DNA from: Glycine soja | Lineage: Eukaryota; Streptophyta; Magnoliopsida; Fabales; Fabaceae | NCBI RefSeq assembly: GCF_004193775.1 | Contig: NC_041004.1 | Coordinates: 39,394,411-39,458,410, forward strand | Direction: 5' to 3' | DNA length: 64,000 nucleotides | In this document: positions 45,426 through 58,058 of the stretch, in pieces | Position numbering within the stretch: the first letter of the stretch is position 1 | How the letters are laid out: each line of letters opens with the position of its first letter | Made by a program: the position numbers and the translations under genes | The notes under the pieces: generated by a model | The model's input: only the letters and a program-made list of their open reading frames with translations | What the model was told of the DNA's origin: nothing | The model's database searches: none

Positions 45426-46009
45426 GGAGAAGAAAAGGGGCTTGTATTGGGCTGTATGACTGCCTTCTGAACCATGGACTCCATATGCGCCTCAATTTCC
45501 TGCTTTTAGTAATGGGGATAGTGGTATGGGCGCACGTTCACTGGAGTAGAATTAGGTAGCAGATGAATATGATGGTCGGTGTCCCTTTCCGACGGAAGTT
45601 GGTGGGGAGCCTGGAACAGGGAATTAAACTTGTTGAGCAGAGCTTGAATGGCTAGAGGAAGATCCTTGCTAGTGCTGACAGGATGATCGTCAGAGAGCAC
45701 TGTGATATGAAAATACATGTTATCCCGTTGCTTGCGGCAAAAATGGCGAAACTGCAGTGACGAGAGTGAGTTTAGAGTGGACTCCTTATCACCCTTAAGC
45801 TCAACCAAACAGCCATCATGAAAGAACTTCATGGACAAGGAGTTGTAATCGGTGAGGACTGGCCCAAGAGATTTCAGCCACTGCATCCCGAGGACAACAT
45901 TGGCCCCTACTATCGGCAACACATACAGGTCAACGGTAAACTTAGTATCTTGAATATCTAATGTAATGGCTTCGCAGACGCAATTACACTCCAGTTGTTG
46001 GGTCACCAA
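45415..46009 (-). pseudogene. Protease and start of reverse transcriptase of the gypsy element
   Basis: Minus strand. FTVDLYVLPIVGANVVLGMQWL followed by SLGPVLTDYNSLSMKF is the retropepsin C-terminal part of chromovirus-like gypsy polyproteins. HLLPNSTPVNVRPYHYPHY leads into RT, and after a stop KQEIEAHMESMVQKAVIQP then NTSPFSSPVLLVKK (about 45500-45425) is the RT N-terminus. The sequence then ends in TAG. Confidence 0.8.
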
Positions 46010-46036
46010 TTGCTGTTGAATGAAGTTGTGTGTGCT

Positions 46037-47122
46037 TCATCCGTCCACCAGAAGCATCACCTGATGATCCTTGACAAGACCCAGAAAATGGAGTGTCTCT
46101 GGGGCCAAATGGCCCGCTAAAGAATTAAAGCTGATTTGGGCCGGGTATGGGTCAATGATATCGGGCGGGTCAATTACTTCTATATTATCCAGAGAGGGGT
46201 TCTCGTCCTCTGTGATAAGGAGAAAAACCCTAGAGGCGCAACGATGGCCCCTATGGTATTTCTCGTCGCAGTTGAAACAGAGCCCATGCTCTCTTCCCGA
46301 GACTATCTCTTCCGGTGACAACTGCTTCAGGTTTGGTGGGGAAAGGTGGCTTGGTGAGGGAAGTAGAGGCGGGAGGGGCACAAAGCGAAGAGGTGCAGGT
46401 GGTATTGGCTGTGAAGCGCGGCCATGCGGCGCCTAGCGAGTATTGAGGAGCTTCTCTTCTTGGAGACGGGCAAGGCCAACTACTTGGACAAGGGTCAATG
46501 GCTGGTGAGCTTGGACCTCGCGGCGGATTTCCGATGTCAATCCGAAAATGAAGCAACTTAGTAGAAAAGGTGGGGGGAGGCCAATGATTCTATTGGCGAG
46601 ATCTTTGAATTCGGACAGGTATTGTGCCACTGTCCCTCTATGTGTTAGTTTAAACAAGGCCCCTGTGGGGTCTTCATATTGGGAGGGTGCAAAGCAGGTC
46701 TGAAGTGCCTGGAGGAAGACCGGCCACGACGTGAATTAATCGTTGTCGATCATCCATTGTAACCAGGCCAGGGCCTTGCCATCCATATAAAACGAAGCAA
46801 TGGTAAGGCGTTCTTGTTCCGGGGTAACGTGATACTCAAAAAACTGGTTGATCTTAAAGATCCAACCAAGGGGGTCAGACCCATCAAAGTGTGGTACATC
46901 TAATTTGATTATGTGATTTAACGCAGGTGTAGGTTATGGTGGCGGGGTGGGCGAGGAAGGTGTTAGGGTTGAAAGCAGAGGTGAGATTCGATGGAGAAGC
47001 TCATCGATTTTGAGGGTCATGGTCTACATGGATTTGCCAAGGGAAAGTTGATGGGTGGTGAGTCAGAGGATAGCATCCTCGAGTTTGTCTGGAGGACTTG
47101 TGGTTTTAGTGGAATCGGTCAT
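46037..47122 (-). pseudogene. gag region of the gypsy element
   Basis: Minus strand. A plausible gag start is ATG at 47122 (MTDSTKTTSPPDKLEDAIL, then a stop). The capsid-like part at 46657-46433 reads RGTVAQYLSEFKDLANRI and FIFGLTSEIRREVQAHQP. The zinc knuckle CFNCDEKYHRGHRC (C-x2-C-x4-H-x4-C) is near 46285-46244. The next phrase, VMLLVDG, is the beginning of the retropepsin domain with degenerate active-site surroundings (usual V-LVDSGAT). Confidence 0.8.
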
Positions 47123-47155
47123 GTCAACGAGAAACGAGAAATGAGAGTACCAAAA

Positions 47156-47500
47156 TGGTAGGGAAATAAGAAAAGGAAAATTGGCTTCGACGACCAACGC
47201 CTCCAAAAGAGAGAAGGAAGGAAAGTAATTGTATTTTCATTGATGATGTTGTTATTACATAATCTTATTTATACTAAATTCTTAATAACAGAATTTGTCT
47301 TTTTATGTTAGAAAATATCTAAAATTGGTTAAGCTTGTCTCTCCCTAAACGACCACCATCATTCCAGCAGGATACGTTGTACCATCTTGCTTTTCTTTCA
47401 TACATAATCCTTGAGGCAAATAGACATTTTAATTATTCTTTTGGTCTTGCCTTCTAATTGCACCTCTCTTTCCGCAACTTGCGTTTTTGCTACACTATCA
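47156..47500 (-). repeat. 5' LTR of the gypsy element (right)
   Basis: 345 bp, ends ACTATCA at 47500, followed by ATTAC (imperfect copy of the ATTAA before the left LTR). The transcription direction inferred from gag-pol order makes this the 5' LTR. Confidence 0.9.
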
Positions 47501-50340
47501 ATTACAAACAGACAATTACTTTCTGTATTTCTCGAATTATTTTCTGCACTAATATTGGAATGACCATTTTGAAAGTGAAGGAAAAAAAAAAAAAACTCCC
47601 TTACAAACGTGGCAAATTCCTGTGTCCAGGATCAGGGCTGATGAAATGCCTCTGGATCGAAATCTGCTAGTTCAATGTTTTGATGATTACATTTAGCACA
47701 TCAACATTTGTATTGGGAAGATGATAACTGAACTATCATTTGCACGTCCTATCACGTGGATATATTTTGACCATGTAGTAATAAGAATAACTGCTTTTAC
47801 TTGTGATCATGTCATCATAATTTAATCGAAATTTTAAAAATAAATGCTTGTAATTAATATCAATAATTTTTTATTTTTCCTATGACACTTCTGGTGGAAC
47901 TATATCCTTGAGCATTTTAATCTCTAAATAAAAGACGTGTGGTTAGTGCTGGGAAGGTGGAGGGTTCAAATACAAAGCATGTATATTATTTTTAAGCAAT
48001 TAGCAAGTATATATAATAATTATTTTAAATTTAAATAGTATACTAAAAATTATAGAAATTTATAAATTAAAAAATAAATTAAATTATAAATTATCTAATC
48101 ATAGCTCGATTTATAATGCTCAAACGAATCGGAGCATCATTCATAGAATATATATCAACTCAAATGTACAAGCCCTAGCTAGCACATTAGCAATGCTTTA
48201 TTTTTTATAAAAATATTTTCCTTTCGGAAAAATGGTATTAACTCAAAATAGTGCTTCTTTTGTTTTTAACTGATTAGATAAAATTTATTTTTTTTCTTTT
48301 GAGCCGGAGGATATGTTTATTGAATGTGCAAGTACCTGAATATGACTTCTCGGGTCTCAACAATTTTAAATTATGATATATGATCATTGATCAAGATACT
48401 TTTTATTAAAAAAAAAATCACATATGCATGTATTTTTTATTGGTGAGAATCCTACTTGAGTTATATACGACTGTTATAAGTAATTAACTTTTTTTAAAAA
48501 AAATATTTAATGTTAGTGTATGTTCAAAATTAAACTCGTGATTACATATTAAACTAAAATAATATTGTATCAATTGATTCATGCGCTGAATAGTACAGAC
48601 AAGGTAAACACTTTTTTGTTTATATGCAAATACAAATTTTTTGTTTGATGGATTCTTTTTAATTATTTGAAACTTTGGAGGTAGCGAACACTTAGAGATC
48701 GGTTGGGAGTATGACTTAGCGGAGGATCATGATCACACTTCACGATTCATTTTTTTACAAAAATCAATATTATGTATATATGTAATTTTTTTTCATGTTA
48801 TGTAATTGTTTTGATATCTCACTTATATTATATATTTTTTTTAAAATAAATATAAAAATTGTACCTTAAATTAAAATTAAGAAGACAAAGTTATGATTTA
48901 TTGTTCAAGAAACATGATAATTAAATATTTAGATCAGCTGGGATTGTAAAAACAATGTCATTTATTAATAGCTGAAAATTCTTAAGCGTTAAGGTTATTT
49001 TCGTTGTTATAATATTTATTTAATAAAATTAAATAATTAGTATAAACATTATAATATATAATATATCGTACTGAAATTTGATTTATCGATATTATAATAC
49101 AGTACTTATCTATAAAAACTACATTCTCAGTTAGTTTAATGTATATTACTGTTATTAAAAAATTACATCAATAAAGGTTGACTCAATGCTAAACTGTACA
49201 CAGTACAATAATTTTTTTTTATGTTGTGAGTAACAAACTCGTTGGAGGATGAAGAGAGTCTTTCTCCCATTTTTCGCAAGTATTGTTAAATTAGCTTTAA
49301 TGTAACCCATTGGGATTAGAGATATAGTGATTTGACACTTTTAATTAAGTAATTCTAGTGTGTAAGGTGAGAAAGTGAGAGGATGCATCGACCAATAATT
49401 TAAATTAATTAAAATTATCATTAAGTACTTTAATTTTAATTGATGATGACACATCTTTATAATTACTTTCCTACTTTACACATTTACTTTAGATTAACGT
49501 AATATTATACATTTACTTTAGATTAGCGTAATATGATATTGGAATAGTTTTCTTTTAAGATATAAGCTTACTACACCAAAAGAAAAAACAATATATTACG
49601 TACGTATTGCATTTTTTAAAATCTATCCCAATTTTACAAACAAGAAAACTCAGCTTTCATGTTATTTTTTATGTCTTAATTACGAGATATCCTCACATCT
49701 CTCTCCGCAGCTTCTATATGGACGCACTTCCCAGGTGACTTGATACACTGATAAAAAAAGAATCTCTCTTAATTAAATATTCAGCCTAGAAATTCAAGTT
49801 TTTAAAGCATGAAACACACCTTCTTAATTAGCCATCATCATGTGTATGTTAATTAACTTCATTTTAATTTGAGCATGCCAATTTGATATTGATCTATTTG
49901 TGATACATATCTTTGGCAAATTACACTGAATATGGTTTTGGTTTATCATAAAATAACTCTAAAAATGATTGTTAATTAAACACCCATGTTTTCCCTTTAA
50001 TTCAGAATTAAAAAACTTGTTAATAGATCAACGGAAAAGAAGTAAAGTTATGTTTCTATTGCGGGTACTGTAAAATAGCGTAGGTACATTGTGTAGGATC
50101 ATTCCCATAGACCATAGTATATGTTTTTAGAAGTCAAATTTCGGGTGAAAGTCACTAGATAGAGTGAAATATAGTATAAGCATTATTTGCGAGGGCTTTT
50201 CCAGGTTAAGGCAAAAGGGAATACCACTTTCACACAGCTTCTCCACTATACTTGCAAAGAAATATCCAAATACAGTAGCTGCAGACAGTGGCAGCAGATG
50301 AAGTACGCCTGCTGAGAGAGATCTTCACTTTCTGCCACAG
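47501..50340. other. Intergenic DNA
   Basis: No gene recognised. Near 47935-47975, GTGGTTAGTGCTGG and GAGGGTTCAAATAC resemble polymerase III A and B boxes but lie only about 20 bp apart; see rejected items. The rest is AT-rich. Confidence 0.5.
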
Positions 50341-50486
50341 AATATATATGAAGCTGAGATTCAATATGGATCACTCTACTCATCAGTTTTGAAGTCCAAA
50401 GAAGTATATGAGCCTCTTAATTGTAAGGACTAGCTAGATCTATGAGCCTAACAAAGTCAATTTTCATTTAATAACATATGTGGCTA

Positions 50487-50513
50487 TATATCTTTATTTT
50501 GCTCTTTTTACAG
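50487..50513 (+). promoter_or_regulatory. Probable splice acceptor in the 5' leader of the zinc-finger gene
   Basis: A T-rich tract (CTTTATTTTGCTCTTTTTACAG) ends in CAG at 50511-50513, just before GTAAACATTTTGG. It suggests a 5' UTR intron, which would remove the in-frame upstream ATG at 50480 and leave the ATG at 50549 as the first of the frame. Confidence 0.45.
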
Positions 50514-50548
50514 GTAAACATTTTGGAAGAACAAGACCAAGAGGTTCC

Positions 50549-51166
50549 ATGGAAGGAAACTTTCTGACAAGAAACAGGTTTGGGTTTGAGGAGCATTCAT
50601 GGCCTACTAGAAACTATGCTTGTAGCTTTTGCAAGAGAGAGTTCAAGTCTGCTCAAGCTTTGGGTGGTCACATGAATGTTCACAGAAGGGATAGGGCAAG
50701 ATTGAGATCTTGCTTACCCCCGTCATCATGGGTTTCTGAGTGTCCTAATAAACCTAACTCCATTAAGCCTAATCCAACTCATCTTTCACCTTCATCTCCA
50801 TCATCATTATGTCTATCTAATAACCTTTTGAATTGTGCTCATACTTTTCCACTTTATAGCCCTTCTTTGACTTTGTCATCTTCACTGACTCCAGCTTCTC
50901 CCAATGGAGACAATAAACCAAGAAGAGTATCTCCGGATCCACATCTTCTTCCTCTTTTGATTCCTCAAAGCAGTGAGGAAATTAAGATGAATAAGAATAA
51001 AGTAAGTGGTTTAGGAGTTGAAGAAGTACAGGGTTGTGCAATAGGGGAGAAACTCAAGGTTTTCAAGACTAGTACTAGTGAGCATAACATCAAGCTGGAG
51101 TTGGGAATAGGGTTGCTTAAACAACCAGAGATGTTAGATTTGGAGCTACGATTGGGGCACAGCTAG
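50549..51166 (+). CDS. SUPERMAN-type C2H2 zinc-finger transcriptional repressor
   Basis: A 205-aa protein. One C2H2 finger occupies residues 25-45 (Cys25, Cys28, His41, His45) with the plant QALGGH signature at 36-41 and the SUPERMAN-family phrase [18 protein letters not shown], then the basic HRRDRARLR that extends DNA contact and acts as a nuclear signal. The middle is Ser/Pro-rich and probably disordered. The C-terminus carries an EAR repression motif, LDLELRL (about 196-202), which recruits TOPLESS-type co-repressors. Members (SUPERMAN, RABBIT EARS, ZFP10/11 group) control floral and shoot organ boundaries and cell division; which subgroup this is cannot be told here. A longer frame from 50480 would add 23 residues unlike the family, and a splice acceptor at 50513 argues against it. 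Length, finger and EAR motif are all normal, so the gene looks functional. Confidence 0.92.
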   Translation: MEGNFLTRNRFGFEEHSWPTRNYACSFCKREFKSAQALGGHMNVHRRDRARLRSCLPPSSWVSECPNKPNSIKPNPTHLSPSSPSSLCLSNNLLNCAHTFPLYSPSLTLSSSLTPASPNGDNKPRRVSPDPHLLPLLIPQSSEEIKMNKNKVSGLGVEEVQGCAIGEKLKVFKTSTSEHNIKLELGIGLLKQPEMLDLELRLGHS

Positions 51167-54100
51167 CTTGGTGCAAATATCTGTTGATTTTGCAAGTCTG
51201 AAACTTCAAATTTGATTTAACTTGTTGCACTAGTAATTTGTTAGCCCAATATTGAAGCTGTTTATTATTCTATTTTGTATTTGAAGTACCTTATATTTTG
51301 TGAAATCTTCTAATTTGGTTACATTTTAAAGGTTGCAATTAATTATTCTATTTTGTTGTTTTCTTTCGTGTGTATGTGTGTTGGGGTCTACCCAAAGTTC
51401 GTAGAATTGAAAATGAGTTTGGTGTAATGGCCAAGTGATCAAAATTGAAGGTCACCATAATACAAAGTAATCACAATAGAAATATAATAAGAGAGTCTAA
51501 TTTAATTAATTAAAAAAAATATAAATTATTATAAATCTCTTAATATTATGTTGATTCGTTTTGATTTGTACGAACCAAAAAATCACGATGCAAATATATG
51601 AACTTGGAGAGATTCTTAATTTTCATACTGTTGTATAGGTCTCAAGTGCAGTCAAATTTTTCTCTTGCTTTTCAAAAATCTTCACTTCAATCGTCTTATC
51701 TGACAGTCAATGAGTAGAGTTCTTGTTTAGTTTGACTAAAAATAAATATTTAATATGATTTCCTACAAACTATAATTAATTTCCTCGGTGTCTCAAGGTA
51801 GATGAACACGTGATCACTCAGATAGATATTCTTTAAAGTATCCATGCATTTTCCTGGATACCCTAGTCTTCATGTTTCTTGAGGGTACGTAGTTTCTGTC
51901 TTGTTCTTGGAAACACTTAATATAACCATTTGGTCAAACAGCAATCAATGAGATCAAAACATCGTGTTTTTACTATAAAGTTCTCTATAAGATTGTTTTA
52001 TAAATAAGATGTACATATAAACGAACAAACAAATCAATTTAAGAAATTAACTGAACATTTTTCGTTTAATATAATGTGTTTGGCTAACAAGTGAAAACTA
52101 ATTCTAGTCCTTAAAATTATAGTGATATTGAATTGAAAAGCTGTTGCTTCGGCCTTAACATGATTTTTTAATCAATTTTGCGAAAAGTGAATATAAACCA
52201 AACACAATATTAGCAGTTAGACTACCTTCGTAGTTATAGTGCAATTATTCAACGACATCTGTAAACATTTTCTTAGACACCATAGTGAGAGCTTGTTTAT
52301 TCATTGAACACTCATTTAAAATATTGGGTAACAAGCAAGGAATTCTTCACAAATAAGCAGTCAATCTCCTCTTTAAATATATTTTCTAATACGGCATATA
52401 TTTTTTTTTGTGGAATTCTAATACGGCATGTGTTAATATAATATAGATATACTGATATACATATATGCATGTATTTAATGTATACTCTACCCTTTATATA
52501 CTCTACCCTTTATACCTTTCTTTTATAATTAAAAGGAGAAAAGAGCTTCTCTCTTTATTTGTAGGCATGTATAAAAGAAAGATGTAATAATAAAAGGATG
52601 TTGTATAAAAAAAGGTGAAATAAAAATAATATTACTCTTATCTATATAATGGCATTTAATGCTCTCGGTGATGTTGAAAGCGGCGTGCTTTTGGTATGTG
52701 ATGATTCAGAAGACCTAAAAATACGAATTGAACTAGAAACAAGTATGAGATTACGTAAGCATAATAATACAGGAGTAGAATGAAAAGAGAGACCCAGAAA
52801 ATATGTCAGGAGGGACATTCAACCTGTGATGAATTTGATGTCCTTTTCAGATAAACTGTCAAACAGAACATAGAGGATAGCGCGCAGAGAGATGAATAAT
52901 TTGCTTATAGCTACATACATATATACCTAGTGTTATGTAGCTTTGGTAACAACTCAACTCGTTTCCCTTGTCTAATTTATTCAAAGTGGTAGTTTAGGTT
53001 TGGTGTGTCATGTAATGGGTGCTTTCTGCCTTGTGTGTTTTCCAACATAAGATATATTGCATGTTCCCTATGTGATGTCTGGGTTTACAAACCATGATGG
53101 CCTTACCCTAAAAACAAACGCACAGTTTTTGTCAGTACCAACTAAAACAAGGAATGCTACTTTCTCTTTCTTTTTCTCTCTCACTTTTGATTGGCCTGTG
53201 AAAATCAGTACCCTCTAAGATTGATTAAAGAAAGTAATTTCAAGTTTATTATAGTTGTTTGAAAAAATATACATAAGAGGAGTGTAAGCAAGGGAATTAA
53301 TAAGGGGGGCTTAGGTTTGAAGAAATGAAGAGTACGTAGTGCAATGCAATGATGTCACATAAGTATGAATGAGGAATAATGAAGAGGAAATGGACATTTG
53401 GGTGTACAACGCAACCTGTCAAAAGTGCAGTTCTAGTGAAAGATGAGGGAATGGGTTAAAGTAAGCTAGTCGGCGCACGTCACTTTCCCCTTCCATTCAT
53501 TCATTCAAATCCTTATTTACTTTTCCTCACCCAAACTACCTTTGCCATCAACCAGCACACTAACCCAACCTCTTCCCAAACCCAAAGAGAATAAAACCAC
53601 AACATCTTTAATTACTCTCTTCCTAAAATGAATTTTCACCTTCACACCTCCCCCCTTATGTACTGTGTTTGTAAATAAACACGTGAATCAACTAATGTAA
53701 AATTATTTAAATTTAAATAAAAATTTTGAATTCAAGTTTTAGATATATATTTATATTACATATTTAAAAAAAGAATTTTATCATTCACAGTAGTCTTATC
53801 CAACTCAAACAGAATTATCTCTAATGAAGGATAATTGTGATCTAAACAAAAGAAAAAAAAACTTATCCTGTTTCTTTCCTGTTGAAGTATACACTGTAAA
53901 TTCTTCAAAAGTTTTTATGCAAAATATGTTCACTAGCTAGTACTACTGCTGGTCACTGTTTGGTCTATTTTATTACAGTTCTATAAATGGGCCTTGGCCA
54001 CTTACGGGCGCACGATAGCTGGGCCACAGCTGATTGGGACAGGCCGACTATAATCATGTTGAATGTGGCTAACAAAGGTTAAAGGCACCCTTTATTGCTA

Positions 54101-56682
54101 AGTATGTCCCTTACTATAGTTTAGTTCTTTTTTGACAAAAATATCCTTCACAAAAACACGTTTATGTTGTTCACGACAAAATATGGAAGCATGTTTCCAT
54201 TTTGTAATGGAATGTGCATTCCCAATACAAAACGGAAACTAATTTCCATTTGTAATGTATCATGACAATGTATACAAACGAAAAAAATGTTTTCATCTTG
54301 TAATGGGGTGAAATTTCAGTATATAAAAAATGGAAACTAGCGAGTTTGTCAAGTTTTTAGCACCTTGCTGATTTCATAATGAGACAAAGTGATATTACTT
54401 CTAGATGCACAATTGCAAGAATTTTTATAAATCATGTCAAGAGTTCATTTTCAACTTCAAGATAATTCATTTTTTTTTTTTGCAAGGCATTCACTTGTGC
54501 GTCAAATTCAACATGCTATTTTGAACATTGGTGATTCTAGCCAATTTTTTAGTAATTACATAATTTATAAATGCATGCACTTGTTTAATGAATGCATCTT
54601 GTAATTGATCATATATGATGGGCTTTTAAAATCAAAATTACATAATCTATTGTTGTCCCCAACGCCATTTTAAAAGGAACTTGTCTTATTTTGCAAGTTA
54701 AATATTTGATAACGTATTATACAAATATTAGTTGATGAGTTTGGATTGTTTGGGGAAGAAAAAAATCATTTAACCAAATTCTTTCATTTTATTCATTATA
54801 CTATCTAATCAATTTAATTCATTTTTTATTTTGTTTCATTATAAGAATAAGTCATATTTATATAATACATATTAAGTGGTAAATATTCTATTTTAAGAAT
54901 GTGAAAATTATAAATTTGAGTCATACATGTATGGTGAAAATTTAAACTTATTTAATAGTCAAATATAATTATCACTTAAAAAAGTCATATATTTTTCTTT
55001 TAATTTTGACTGTTTCAATGTGATATAATATGGGTTTATATTTGTAGGTAGTTTTTGTTTCTCATACCAAGAAGTGTTCTCATCCGCTCGTGTGTGTGGA
55101 AACACGAGAATAAGATTAAATTTTTAATTAATCTAAACCTAATAATTTTATAAACTGAAATAACATGACGTAAAATAAGATACCGACATGGAGAAAATAT
55201 TTGAACACACACTGTTCCTCACTCAATTGTAAGAGATGCAATTCACTCCCTCATACATTTACTCGTGTATCACTCACTGTTTTCAAGCAAAGAATTGCAC
55301 ACCTACACACTAGTAATAACACTAGAGAACGAGAGAATGATAGAATGAATAATCTTCTTTATTAAGATGTATGTATGTCCTTTTATACAAGCAAAACAAA
55401 GTAACAACTCTTCCCACTTAGGCTAGACACTTATAACAAAATTTTAAAATTCTGTTACTCTCTTATATCCAATGTATAATTAAATCTACATCACTCAAAA
55501 ACAGAATTAAACTCTCACAGAAAACAAATTGATATTCGAATTTTATAAACATACACTACAAGTATGAGTGATATGTTAATTTCTAAAAGTATATTAGAAT
55601 GATTTTTAAATTCAATCCAGTTTACTAAAAAATATTTTTTGTTTAAGCTGTGTGATTTAGATTGAATTGACTCGGCTTAACAACATTCATAACTCAGTTA
55701 CTTGTCATTGTTGCCAGGGAAAAGACACAAATAAGTTTGTTAGAGCTGTAGGATTTGTTTGTTTATGCAAATAATAGTTAGCAAAGTCTTAGTGACTTGT
55801 GAGTTCTGATTATTAAGTGATTTAGAATTAGAATTAGAATTCGACTAATTTTTAGATATGAAAAATTATATTAAAAAAATATTAATGTTAAATGCACTCA
55901 CGGTAAACTAATAAGAAAAAGAAAATTGTTTGTTGATATATATGACTTCAAACATAAGCATATGAGGTATAAAGTACCAGTACTTTTTTTATTAGTGAAA
56001 ACTAAAGTACCAGTACAAATACACATATAACCAGTCCAATAAAAGAACAAGATTCAGAAGCTTATCGTTCCAATTCTTAACTAATTAATTAGTTATATGC
56101 TGCTTTCTAACAACCAGAAGCAAGCAAACCGTACGTGTTGATAAACATCCAAGAGGAAAATGTTAATAAAGTAAAAGACGGAAAAGCCATGACACTCGCG
56201 TTAATGTCTTTCGTTTTCTTGTCATTGTCCTTGTCTTATATCCCAATTCCCATCTCTTCCCGTAATATCTTGCTTATCAAATCATAAGGCTTTTTTTTTT
56301 TAAAAAAAAATAATAGCCCCGTTTATATGATTAATTATACAATTTTTATTATTATGCTATTATTTTACCCAGTGCATATTGCATAGGATAAATTCATAAC
56401 AAATGTATTTAAATATATAAGTTATATTTTGGTTTAAATTTTTATTTTAAATTATAATATAAAATTACTTTTAATAATTGATACTTTTTTTAAAAAATTA
56501 TTAAAATATAATTTAGATATAAAAATAAAATAGGATAAATTAAAATGAATTAGTAATTAAGATAAGTAAGTATATGAATAAAGAAAAATAATAATAACTT
56601 ATAATGGTTGAAAATAATTGCGGAGCTTCATTGTGATAGAGAAGAAGGCTACTCAAACCTTTTATTATATATCTAAAAAAAA
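51167..56682. other. Long intergenic region without recognised genes
   Basis: 3' UTR of the zinc-finger gene, then AT-rich DNA. At 54185-54345 the motif TTTCCATTTTGTAATGG recurs in variant forms three times. At 55040-55560 the text (ACGAGAGAATGATAGAATG, CTTTTATACAAGC, AACTCTTCCCACTTAGG) has the look of an antisense copia-type LTR fragment, but no ends are visible. Confidence 0.45.
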
Positions 56683-56916
56683 TTAAATATATTTTTTATC
56701 CCTTTAATTTATAATTTTTTTATTTTTATCCCTGTAAAAAAATCATTTCCGGGGTTTGTTTTATTTTTTGTCTTTAAAGTGCTTTACATAGTCCTATCTA
56801 AAATACTTTGAGGAAAAAAAAAATAAATACATTTTATAAGGATGAAAAAGAAAAAATTTACAGAGATAAAAATGAAAAAAACAAATTAAATTATAAGGAA
56901 AAAAATATATTTAAAT
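56683..56916. mobile_element. MITE-like inverted-repeat element
   Basis: Left arm TTAAATATATTTTTT with TATCCC, AATTTATAATTTTTTT and CCCTGTAAAAAA pairs with right arm TTTACAGAGATAAAAATG, AAATTAAATTATAAGG and AAAAATATATTTAA. The 65-codon frame on the plus strand here is merely the A-rich arm. Related in wording to the element at 32920-33183. Confidence 0.55.
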
Positions 56917-57577
56917 CGTTTTTAGATGATTTTATAAGACTTAATATTTTCGAATATCTAACAAAGTTATTTATTTCTCAATTATTAATAATTTTAAGTT
57001 ATTGATAACACTTTCATTGAAGGTAATTTTTAGTCTTTTATTTATCATTATTCTTTTTAGAAATAATTCTATGTTATTATTACACTTTTAAACTTTTGTT
57101 TTTAAAAACGTCAATCTTTATGAATATTTTTAACCATCGATAATACTTTTCAAACAATAATTAATTAATTAATTAATTAATTAATTTCTTTTTCATAGTA
57201 TAATTACTTTTTTCATTTTCAAACTCATTTTTTATGACTTTTGTATCCTCATTTTTTTAAAAGAAAAAACTTATATAATACTACTTGAACCTATAGATTT
57301 TTTCATCAAGAATTTTTTTGTAGATTTTTTTTATTTTCTTGCAAAATTTTCCTTCAAAATTTTCCTCTCTTTTTTGCAATTTTTCAATGTTTTAAGAAAA
57401 AATATGATTATTTCTTAAAATTCATGCTTTCTTCATATTCTAATACAATATTATAAAAAGTTGATGTACAAAGTGTGTGTGAACATATGATAATTAATAA
57501 AGTTATATTTCTATATATTGTTAGCATAAAACATTTTACAGTTTCAAATAATAAAATATTATTATTTTTTATTTTAA

Positions 57578-57619
57578 AAAAATATATAAAATCAATAAAT
57601 TTATCGTAAAAATTATTTG

Positions 57620-57669
<50 letters not shown>

Positions 57670-57711
57670 CAAATAATTTTTACGATAAATTTATTGATTT
57701 TATATATTTTT
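57578..57711. repeat. Near-perfect 134-bp palindrome with a TA core
   Basis: The left flank AAAAATATATAAAATCAATA ... AATTATTTGTAAT and the right flank are exact reverse complements around a (TA)n centre at about 57624-57667. The sequence could fold as one long hairpin or extrude a cruciform. Confidence 0.85.
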
Positions 57712-58027
57712 GTATACTATTTTCACATTAATATAGTCAAATCTTATCTTTTAAAGTTGAACCGTGCCATTGTCGGCACTCATCGAGGGAATAAATCGAT
57801 GGCTATTACTTAGCCACTCGCGTGAGCCATATATCCATTTTATTATATTAGTACACATGATCTTTTAGTAATATTTTTTTTACTTAACATTTATTAAAAA
57901 TATTATTAAAAGTTTTTGACGATATTTAAAAAATATTTTTAAATATAAATAAATATTATTAATATTTTTTTAATATCTTATTAAATATTGTGGATAATTT
58001 ATGTCATTAAAAGATTTTAACATGAAT

Positions 58028-58058
<31 letters not shown>

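Larger units (their letters stand above)
43424..47500 (-). mobile_element. Degenerate Ty3/gypsy LTR retrotransposon
   Basis: A complete-ended element of 4,077 bp in minus orientation. LTRs are 43424-43767 and 47156-47500, beginning TGATAG/TGGTAG and ending CTATCA. A 5-bp target duplication flanks it (ATTAA before, ATTAC after, one mismatch). The internal order on the minus strand is gag with zinc knuckle, protease, the first few residues of reverse transcriptase, then integrase. The order protease-RT-integrase identifies Ty3/gypsy. Most of RT and all of RNase H are missing, and frames are broken, so it is dead. A purine-rich GGGCCGAAGAG next to the left LTR (minus strand) is the probable polypurine tract. 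TGGTACTCTCATTTC inside the right LTR is the likely primer-binding region, not a good match to the common initiator-Met tRNA site. Confidence 0.9.

Noticed and set aside
46071..46436. Plus-strand frame inside the gypsy element
   Set aside because: Antisense shadow of gag; the minus strand has the zinc knuckle.
47935..47975. tRNA-like A and B boxes (GTGGTTAGTGCTGG, GAGGGTTCAAATAC)
   Set aside because: Boxes only about 20 bp apart, no cloverleaf, A-tail or target duplication; at most a SINE scrap.
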